From Prorocentrum cordatum (taxonomy: Eukaryota > Sar > Dinophyceae > Prorocentrales > Prorocentraceae), in contig CAUYUJ010008525.1 in NCBI GenBank assembly GCA_963575745.1, positions 12,501 to 39,600 of the forward strand: DNA of 27,100 nt, in the 5' to 3' direction. The notes under the pieces are model-generated. The model saw nothing but the letters and a program-made list of their open reading frames with translations. It was not told the DNA's origin and did no database searches. The stretch's first letter is position 1, and each line of letters starts with the position of its first letter. Shown piece after piece: positions 1-7,030 of the stretch. The position numbers and the translations under genes were made by a program.

Positions 1-330
1 TCCTGTGCCTCGCGACGCGTGCCTTCCTACACTCCCATGGCGATGTGGCCCTCGGAAGGGTCTTGTGTCCTCTCGCGTGCCCTCTCCAGTCAAGGCCGAC
101 TGTATTTGTTCCTTTCCCTCCCAAGGGCCCTCTTTGAACAGCTCCTCCCTGCCGCACCTCCAGGCGTGTCGGCAGGGCGGGCCGGGCGTGTCGGCCGAGG
201 TCTCTTCGTGTCGTGTCGACCTTGGAAGCCGACAGTCGCAGCAGCGTTGCGGATGGAGGGCGGGCGGCTCTCAAAAAAGTGCGGATCTTCGCCCAAGCGG
301 CCCCATCGCCAAGGGCGCCCTCGAGGGCGC

Positions 331-464
331 GAAGTTATTCGCGCTTCGCGCTTCGGCTCCGATTCCTCCTCATCCGCCTCTTCTCCCCTGGGAATCCCTG
401 GGAGGCGGCGCGAAAGCGCGAAGTTATTCGCACTTCGCGCTTCGCGCAGCGCGAAGCGCGAAGT
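331..464. repeat. Duplicated GAAGTTATTCGC motif and perfect 16-bp inverted repeat
   Basis: A ~24-bp sequence starting GAAGTTATTCGC occurs at 331-354 and 420-443 with one mismatch. The second copy runs into a near-perfect palindrome: ACTTCGCGCTTCGCGC (432-447) and GCGCGAAGCGCGAAGT (449-464) are exact reverse complements separated by one base. The rest of 1-880 is GC-rich with no gene I can support. Confidence 0.8.
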
Positions 465-900
465 TGGGAGCCCTTGATTCAGGTCGGGTATAGCCAGGAC
501 CCCGGGTAAGGGGACCCGGTTAGTGGTAGGGCCCTGGGGCCCCTCAATTGGCCAGATTCACTAAACCATGTTTGCCATAAGTGGTGCTTTTCGGGTGACG
601 GCAGTTCTGGTAAGTGGAAATGGGACGGGGGGGCGCCCCCGGTACAAATCACTAAACCAGGTTCCACTAAACTCAGTTCTGCCAACGCCCGATCAGGGTT
701 TGACGGATGGACGGCCAGTCGTTTTCAAAATGCGGTTTTCGCATGAGCGCCGCGCACTTTTTGTCTGCAGTGCTTGCAGTAGTTTCGGGATGGAGGGCGG
801 TCCTCCTCTTGCACGCGTGCCTCCCGCCCTCGCGACGCGCGCATCAGTTGTAAGTGTTTGTACCAGTTTCAAGTGTTCGTATGGTTGAAGTTCCAGGAGT
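465..900. other. Gene-free stretch
   Basis: I see no supported gene. CACTAAAC recurs at ~558, ~650 and ~667 (one slightly altered), which hints at an old short repeat. Confidence 0.4.
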
Positions 901-904
901 TGTG

Positions 905-1075
905 TTCTGGCACGATTGATCGTTTTCAGGACGCAACAGTCACGCTGATTCGTTGCGTTGAAGAAGAAAAAGTGTTCTTGCACGGTTTAGGAATATTAGG
1001 ACTCAACAGTCACGTTGACTCGCGGCGCTGAAGTCGCAGGCATTGGTTTTTGGCACGGTTGAGGATTCTCGAACG
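905..1075. repeat. Degenerate ~70-bp tandem repeat
   Basis: The core CAACAGTCACG, followed by TGA, TCG and TGAAG, occurs at ~930 and ~1003. The preceding GGCACGRTTGA element recurs at ~909, ~978 and ~1053. Together they give two full copies and a partial third of a ~70-bp unit. Confidence 0.65.
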
Positions 1076-1367
1076 GCTGTCTTCCAATGAGCCTCTTCCC
1101 GTAATGAACATCTTGCAGTGACATGTGAAGAGGGAACTTGGAGGGAAGGTTTTATGCCACATCGTTGATGCTTCCTCGATTTACTTTCAAAGGCTTACGT
1201 ATACGCCTTCCGCTGCGGAGGACAATCAAATGGAGAGGAAGCATGCTGCCAGATCATCTCCAGATGTCTGAAGCATGTGTGAACATGCTTTATCAATAGG
1301 TAGAACACGTGCTTAAAACATGTTTAGACATTGTTCCGACACGTTCAACACATTTTGAATTCAATGA
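1076..1367. other. Gene-free stretch with a small hairpin
   Basis: No coding or RNA gene is recognised. A perfect 8-bp stem AAGCATGT/ACATGCTT with a GTGA loop lies at 1271-1290. Confidence 0.4.
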
Positions 1368-1369
1368 TA

Positions 1370-1539
1370 CAGTCGGGGCGCTAAACAAGGAGCCCTTTTC
1401 GTTGGGGAGGGGCTCGGTGTTCCTTAGTTGTTTTGCAGTTCGTCTTTGGTTTTGCTTAGGGCTTCGATGGGGAATCGAAGTTTAACTTATGGAAAACCTC
1501 GTTCCTTATTTAAGGTTCCTTAGGTCAAGGCCCCGACTG
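1370..1539. mobile_element. 170-bp MITE with TA target duplications
   Basis: CAGTCGGGGC (1370-1379) and its exact reverse complement GCCCCGACTG (1530-1539) form 10-bp terminal inverted repeats, each flanked outside by TA (1368-1369 and 1540-1541). TA duplication is the hallmark of Tc1/mariner-type transposition. The 170-bp interior has no coding capacity, so it would be a non-autonomous copy. An internal hairpin around CTTCGAT/ATCGAAG is at ~1462-1480. Confidence 0.75.
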
Positions 1540-1687
1540 TAGGACTGTTAGGGTGTCCACTGTCGTGGCATCCGCAAAGCCTTCCGACGACCCCCCCGGA
1601 AGAGGCAAGGACGTCCACGGCTGGGGCCCCTTTGGGGGGGCCTCTCGGGGGACCCTCTGGAGGCTTCCTTCTGGACCTCTTCGGGGT

Positions 1688-2061
1688 CCTCCTCCTCCTC
1701 CTCCTCCATCACCTCCTCCTCCATCACCTCCTCCTCCTGGTCGTCCTTCCCTTCCTCCTCCTCCGCCTCCGCCTCCTCCTCCTCCTCCTCCTCCTCCATC
1801 ACCTCCTCCATCTTCCTCCTTCTCCTCCTCTATCTCCTCCTCCTCCCCCTCCTCCTCTCCTCCCCCTCCTCCTCCTCCTCCTCCTCCTCCTCCTCCTCCT
1901 CTCCTCCTCCTCCTCCTCCTCCTCCTCCTCCTCCTACTCCTCCTCCTCCTCCTCCTCCTCCTCCTCCTCCTCCTCCTCCTCCCTCCTCCTCCTCCTCCTC
2001 CCTACTCCTCCCCCTCCTCCTCCTCCTCCTCCTCCTCCTCCTCCTCCTCCTCCTCCTCCTC
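1688..2061. repeat. (CCT)n microsatellite, ~370 bp
   Basis: Nearly pure pyrimidine on the plus strand, dominated by CCT triplets with occasional CAT, TCT and TAC interruptions. Open frames through it encode only Pro, Leu or Ser runs and are not genes. Confidence 0.95.
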
Positions 2062-2480
2062 GCCTCTTCGGGCCTCTTGAGAGTCTCTTGGGCGCTTGCT
2101 GGCGGTCTCGGGGCTTCTTTGTAGAACTCGGAATGTCACTTCGAGTTGCCTCTATTGGGCCCTTCGTGGGGCCCCGTTGTGTATCTCTTGGGCCATCGTG
2201 GGCGCCTCCTGGGCCATCTTGCGACCCGCTTCGGCCGTCTTGGGGCCCTCTTGGGGGGGTTCTTGGGCCGTTTTGGAGCGATCTCGGGGGCCTCTTGAGC
2301 CGTCTTGGACGCTGTTATGACCAACAGTGCGAATATGCTAAAAGCATACGTTTCCAGCGAGCATGTGGACGATTGTTGCTTCTTGGGGCCCTCTCGCGGA
2401 TCGTCTTGGAGCCCTCTTGGGGCGTCTGTGGGGTCTCTTGGGCAGAATTGAGACCATCCAGGCCGTCTTTGAGGACTCCT
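2062..2480 (+). repeat. CTTGGGG-type degenerate array, copy A
   Basis: Short units such as GGCCTCTTGAG, CCGTCTTGGGGCC and CCTCTTGGGGGG repeat at about 11-20 bp, interrupted near 2320-2370 by unrelated sequence. The unit and strand match the nested RT insertion and the arrays at 25.08-25.79 kb. Confidence 0.75.
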
Positions 2481-2673
2481 CGGCGTGTTGGAGCCCAGCT
2501 TGGGCCAGCTCTATGCTTATCCGTAAGGGCTTCGCCCCCTGCCGCCGGCCCCCTCTCTCGGAGAATGGGCCATGGAAGAGCTAAGTCATGAGGCCTAGGC
2601 GCTGTCGTGAAGCAGTATCGAAACTTCATGCGAAGCCGATTCGCAATCAGCAAAACCAACTGATCACAAGAGG
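2481..2673. other. Gene-free stretch
   Basis: No gene or clear repeat is seen between the CTTGGGG array and the tandem repeats that follow. Confidence 0.4.
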
Positions 2674-2790
2674 GGTTACCACACCTGGCGATTGGTAAGA
2701 CGTGTATGGTTTACGGGCTTGGTTACCACACCTTGCGATTAAAGGGCCGAGGGAGTTCTCGCAGTTTGGGTTGCCACGCCTTGCGATGGA
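2674..2790 (+). repeat. Degenerate 47-49-bp tandem repeat
   Basis: GGTTACCACACCTTGCGATT or close variants start at 2674, 2721 and 2770. It leads directly into the 73-bp satellite. Confidence 0.75.
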
Positions 2791-3680
2791 TGTGCGTGAA
2801 GGGTGGCACCGAATTTCAGAAATATGGCAAATCCCCTGTGTTTTTGGACCCTGACCCCGCGGATCTGCGTGAGGGGTGGCACCGAATTTCAGAAATGTGG
2901 CAAATCCCATGTGTTTTTGGACCCTGACCCCGCGGATCTGCGTGAGGGGTGGCACCGAATTTCAGAAATGTGGCAAATCCCCTGTGTTTTTGGACCCTGA
3001 CCCCGCGGATCTGCGTGAGGGGTGGCACCGAATTTCAGAAATGTGGCAAATCTCATGTGTTTTTGGACCCTGACCCCGCGGATCTGCGTGAGGGGTGGCA
3101 CCGAATTTCAGAAATGTGGCAAATCCCCTGTGTTTTTGGACCCTGACCCCGCGGATCTGCGTGAGGGGTGGCACCGAATTTCAGAAATGTGGCAAATCCC
3201 ATGTGTTTTTGGACCCTGACCCCGCGGATCTGCGTGAGGGGTGGCACCGAATTTCAGAAATGTGGCAAATCCCATGTGTTTTTGGACCCTGACCCCGCGG
3301 ATCTGCGTGAGGGGTGGCACCGAATTTCAGAAATGTGGCAAATCCCATGTGTTTTTGGACCCTGACCCCGCGGATCTGCGTGAGGGGTGGCACCGAATTT
3401 CAGAAATGTGGCAAATCCCATGTGTTTTTGGACCCTGACCCCGCGGATCTGCGTGAGGGGTGGCACCGAATTTCAGAAATGTGGCAAATCCCCTGTGTTT
3501 TTGGACCCTGACCCCGCGGATCTGCGTGAGGGGTGGCACCGAATTTCAGAAATGTGGCAAATCCCCTGTGTTTTTGGACCCTGACCCCGCGGATCTGCGT
3601 GAGGGGTGGCACCGAATTTCAGAAATGTGGCAAATCCCTGTGTTTTTGGACCCTGACCCCGCGGATCTGCGTGAGGGGTG
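2785..3680 (+). repeat. 73-bp satellite array, about 12 units
   Basis: The unit, starting GTGGCACCGAATTTCAG, recurs at 2803, 2876, 2949, 3022, 3095, 3168, 3241, 3314, 3387, 3460, 3533 and 3606. Units are nearly identical. The main variable site is CCCATG, CCCCTG or CTCATG about 31 bp in; the last unit lacks one C and the first has AAATATGG for AAATGTGG. Since 73 is not a multiple of three, the overlapping 65-70-codon frames on both strands are an artefact of the repeat. Confidence 0.97.
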
Positions 3681-3770
3681 TCGATTTCGAGCCCCCCCAG
3701 CAATTCAGACAACGCGCCCAGGGGGTGCTAAAAAGCCGGTTTGGGCCTCCCCCCCCCTCGCGCGGTCAAT

Positions 3771-3821
3771 CAACTAGTTACAGTAACCAGCAATAAGTCA
3801 ACTAGTTACAGTAACCAGCAA
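3771..3821 (+). repeat. Tandem duplication of a near-palindromic 23-mer
   Basis: CAACTAGTTACAGTAACCAG begins at 3771 and again at 3799, a period of 28 bp. Each copy contains GTTAC-A-GTAAC, an inverted repeat with a one-base centre. Confidence 0.85.
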
Positions 3822-4033
3822 GAAGCAGAACTGTAACACTGGAAACTACAAGCTACAACTGGTACAGGAAACTGCGAACCCGCGCCTACAGCCTGGTGGC
3901 CCCACAAGGGGGCCGGCGGATAGCATCCTGGAGGCCACGGAGTATAGATTTGCTCCCGAGGCCTTGGGGGCGCGTTGATGGAGTCCTTCGGTAGCAATTC
4001 ATAGGGGCCTGGCGTACTCTTTTAATTCCGTCT
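3822..4033. other. Gene-free stretch
   Basis: No coding or RNA gene is recognised. Confidence 0.4.
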
Positions 4034-4140
4034 TTAGCGTCGGCTAGCGTCTGGGAGTCGATGGGATAGCGCCGCTTTAGCATCGGCTAGCGTCTATTAG
4101 CGTCGATTTCGCGTCGACTAGCGTCGATTAGCGTCGATTC
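4034..4140 (+). repeat. Short TAGCGTCGATT-type tandem repeats
   Basis: TTAGCGTCG, CTAGCGTCT and TTAGCGTCGATT variants recur about every 10-20 bp across this stretch, most regularly from 4088 on. Confidence 0.75.
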
Positions 4141-4330
4141 GCAAGAACCGACAAAATGGTATGGGAGGCTCCCATGAATTGCCACCGATGAGTCCCAGTG
4201 CCCCCCATCCCCCCAGCCCCCGCCCCTCTCACGAGATGTTGGGCCCACAGGGGAGGGGGAAAGGGGGAGGGGGACAGCCAATTGTCTGGAACGCCTTGTC
4301 ACCCCCTGCAAGCGGGGTCGGTGGACATTG

Positions 4331-4513
4331 GTCCTCCTCCTCCTCCTCCTCCTCCTTCTCCTCCCGCCTCCTCATCCTCATGTTCGCCCTCTCCACCTCT
4401 TCCTCCTCCTCATCCTCATCCTCATGTTCGCCCTCTCCTCCACGACCTCTCCTCCTCCTCCTCCTCCTCCTCCTCCTCCTCCTCCTCCTCCTCCTCCTCC
4501 TCCTCCTCCTCCC
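4331..4513. repeat. (CCT)n microsatellite with CCTCAT interruptions
   Basis: CCT triplets with a duplicated block of CCTCAT and GTTCGCCCTCTCC near 4370-4440, then a pure CCT run to 4513. Open frames here are only Ser, Pro or Arg runs. Confidence 0.93.
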
Positions 4514-5602
4514 GCCTCCCCACTGTACACCTCCGCGGCCCTCCTCCGCCCTCCTTCTCTTCCTCCTCCTTCTCTCACTCCGCCACCGGTCTCGCACCCA
4601 GGAGCCCCCCCTGCGCACCCTGAAAGCCTTGCACACTTGGAGTAAACTCTTCCCCGCCCACAGGCACACCAAGCTACAGACCTTCCACCTGCCTCCTTCC
4701 TCCGCATCCTCGCTCGCAGTTTCCCCTCCTCCGCAAAACCTCTAAGGATCCCTTGGGGGCTCCCTCGACCTCCAATGACACCCCCTGAGGCCTCCCCAAT
4801 TCTAGACGCTTCGCGCAACCCTACCAGCAGTAGACAGGTGCCCGATGGGCAGCACAACTCAGGCAACGTCCTGGTGAGGGGATGCTCGAGGGCAGCACAG
4901 CCCTGGCACGTATGGTGACATGTTCTGAGAATCTGTTCACCGTCCAGTGCCCCCTCTGCGAGCAGTGAGCGTCCCCACACGTTCCACTGGACGTGGACTT
5001 ACATACGAATCCGTGCGGCTGTCAGCCGCTCCCTGGCCCCCGCCTCTCTCCCTCTCCCCTCTCCCACGGACGGGATGGCACCGCCATTTGTCCGAGACAC
5101 ACGGACGGGACTGCCCTCGGCCACGCGTTCACGCGGGCTCGCTCCCCCTCGCCGGGCCACCGGCTGTCCCCTGGCACCTGCAGTCCCCGGTGGGCCCCCT
5201 CAACCTGGCCGGCTGGTGATGTCAGTACCCACCGCCCCCACCATACGAGGGTCCCACAAGGGCACGGCGGCTAGCTACATGACCCCGCGGCCCCGCATCG
5301 TCATATGGGTTGCCGCCCCCTGGCGCTGACGTCCCCTGGTGCCCGTCCATCTCCTGCTACACTGGCGATGTCCATTCCCGCCAGTCTGCCCTGCTGTCCG
5401 CGCAATACGCGGCTCTCAACGGCGTTCACGTCGTGACCCTGGGCCAGGCCCTCAGGTGCAGTCGCCCTCCGGGCCGGGTCCATCCCAGTGTTGTTGCTCG
5501 GGACTGGCGCCTTCCACAGGGTACTCGTGATGCGTCGCGGAGTGGCCCAGCCTTCAGCAGACGCCGTGTTTCCCCCGCGACCCGTCCCAGCCTACCAGGC
5601 AG
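4514..5602. other. GC-rich flank without a supported gene
   Basis: Several short open frames exist, but none has a recognisable domain or convincing composition. It is the left half of the retrotransposon target locus and joins 24565 onward in the pre-insertion arrangement. A frame open from 5310 would continue across the empty site to about 24773 (~170 codons) without similarity I can name. Confidence 0.4.
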
Positions 5603-5607
5603 GTCTA
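5603..5607. repeat. Target site duplication, left (GTCTA)
   Basis: The five bases immediately before the TG of the 5' LTR are GTCTA, identical to the five bases after the 3' LTR. Five base pairs is the normal duplication size for Ty1/copia integrases. Confidence 0.93.
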
Positions 5608-5804
5608 TGTGAATAGAACCCGTGTAATACCCTCATATATACTCCTTATCCTCACCTCTCCTGCGCCTGGCCGTTTGGGCTCAGGTATTGGGACAGATCG
5701 ATCGGACCTTTGATCGTGCAGGAGGGAAAGACATCCATCTATCCCTCCTTCCCTCTACCAGCGGATCAGGGGTTCTGTACCCTTGTACTTCAACCCCATG
5801 CACA
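5608..5804 (+). repeat. 5' LTR (197 bp)
   Basis: It begins TGTGAATAGAACCCG and ends ATGCACA. It matches the 3' copy at 190 of 197 positions without gaps, and all seven differences are transitions. A CATATATACT stretch at 5634-5643 could be a core promoter, though TATA boxes are not typical of dinoflagellate genes. It contains CCGTTTGGGCTCAGG (5671-5685), which resembles the end of the dinoflagellate spliced leader. The LTR is very short for so large an element. Confidence 0.96.
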
Positions 5805-5822
5805 GGTTATCAGCCCTTTAAA
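5805..5822 (+). promoter_or_regulatory. Candidate primer binding site
   Basis: The bases directly after the 5' LTR are GGTTATCAGCCC. They resemble the initiator-Met primer site used by many copia elements (TGGTATCAGAGC) only if one extra T is allowed, and they lack a clean TGG complementary to a tRNA CCA end. Priming from an internal or cleaved tRNA, as in Drosophila copia, is an alternative. Confidence 0.35.
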
Positions 5823-5951
5823 GCTCACCGTTCATCGAACCCCGCGTCGCGACCTCGCACGCGGCCTCGATGGAACCCAAGCGGCGCATGCGCTGCAAGG
5901 GGTCCATCGGGGCCTCGCGTCCGAGCTCTCCGACGGCGCGACGGCTCGGTG

Positions 5952-7025
5952 ATGAGTTGGAGAGCCTTAGTGCGGACTGTGTTGGTGTCCCAGGTACCCC
6001 CCCCCAGCTCCGACGGACCCGAGGCGCGGCTAGCTGCTGAACTTCACCGCAGCGCCGCCCGCGGGGGGACAGGAGAAGGAGTAGAAACAGGAAGGAAGGA
6101 GTTTCACACGCCTACCTTCGATCCTCCATCTCCTCCTCAGTCGGGAGCAATCCCAACTGCGTCAGGCGAAAGCATCACCGGTCCTGATACTCCAGGGCGC
6201 TTTCGCGCTAACCGCCGATGGACCTCAGGTGCTGGTACCCCCAGCCCTGCGACCGTTCCTGTTGCGGAGCACGTAGCCACCTTCGAGGAACTCAGTAGAC
6301 CAGTGGCGGCACAGCCGCAGACGCAGTATCCCAAGGTATCATCGGATGAGACACCACACACACATGGTCCGAGTCGCAGCTCGTCCGCGCGCAACCGTCG
6401 TGGGGCCCAGGCCCATACGGCGAGAGTAGGTCGAGCCCGCGTACTGCCTCTCAGAGGCCATGCACTCCCCGTGACAGGGGGGCACAGGGAAGCTGACGCT
6501 CCCCACCTTTCCATCTCAGACGACCAGCTGGCGGAAACGCCCGCCGCAGGTGAAATAGCTGAGCTCAGAGACCAGGTTGAAACCTTTGTGTCCAGGCAAT
6601 ACTCTGGACTACTGCAGAGCGTTCAGACGAACGCCGCCGATACTGCAGCCATGCGCCACGATCTGGACGGCGCCTTGGGGATCATTGATTCCAGGATCGC
6701 CGAAGATCGACGCATCATAGGTGAACTGCAGTACCAGGTTGATCGTGAGGTGTCACACTCAGGTGAACGAACGGCGATGGTCGAGAACCTGCGCAACTAC
6801 CTCGCGCAGATGGAGCAACAGCTTGTGCTCGTACGCGACACAGGCGTTTCAGCAGTCAGGATCTTACACGATGAGATCCACGACCAGCTCCGCAACCGAC
6901 CAACACCAGCCGAGGCCCCCGACCTTGGCGACGTTCAGTCTCAGATCAATGATCTTCGATCCTACATAGACCACACTACGGCGACGCTTCGCAACGAAGC
7001 ACACACACTAACTCGTCGAACCTGA
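5952..7025 (+). CDS. Gag N-terminal part, coiled coil
   Basis: This is the first in-frame ATG of a frame that is open back into the 5' LTR, with G at -3. The first ~190 residues are low-complexity Ser/Pro/Arg/Thr sequence without a recognisable domain. From about 6530 the protein becomes strongly helical with heptad-like spacing (for example AELRDQVETF and LRNYLAQMEQQLVLV), predicting a long coiled coil that could multimerise Gag. The frame closes at TGA 7023-7025, but the next frame carries the same coiled coil on without a gap. The break sits by a (CA)4 run at about 7000, where one extra CA unit would give exactly this frame change. I therefore see the N-terminus of the Gag-Pol polyprotein rather than a separate gene. 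The true start codon is uncertain. Confidence 0.75.
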   Translation: MSWRALVRTVLVSQVPPPSSDGPEARLAAELHRSAARGGTGEGVETGRKEFHTPTFDPPSPPQSGAIPTASGESITGPDTPGRFRANRRWTSGAGTPSPATVPVAEHVATFEELSRPVAAQPQTQYPKVSSDETPHTHGPSRSSSARNRRGAQAHTARVGRARVLPLRGHALPVTGGHREADAPHLSISDDQLAETPAAGEIAELRDQVETFVSRQYSGLLQSVQTNAADTAAMRHDLDGALGIIDSRIAEDRRIIGELQYQVDREVSHSGERTAMVENLRNYLAQMEQQLVLVRDTGVSAVRILHDEIHDQLRNRPTPAEAPDLGDVQSQINDLRSYIDHTTATLRNEAHTLTRRT

Positions 7026-7030
7026 TCGAC

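Noticed and set aside
1553-2591. Long Pro-, Leu- or Ser-rich open frames through the CCT tract
   Set aside because: They are the three readings of a CCT microsatellite followed by CTTGGGG repeats, with no non-repetitive protein sequence.
2785-3680. CRISPR array
   Set aside because: Units are contiguous 73-bp repeats without unique spacers, and no cas genes are near.
2647-3796. Many 65-105-codon frames on both strands
   Set aside because: They repeat every 73 bp and arise from the satellite.
5310-5612. Host gene interrupted by the retrotransposon
   Set aside because: A frame does run across the empty site for about 170 codons, but it lacks any recognisable domain and GC-rich DNA gives such frames easily.
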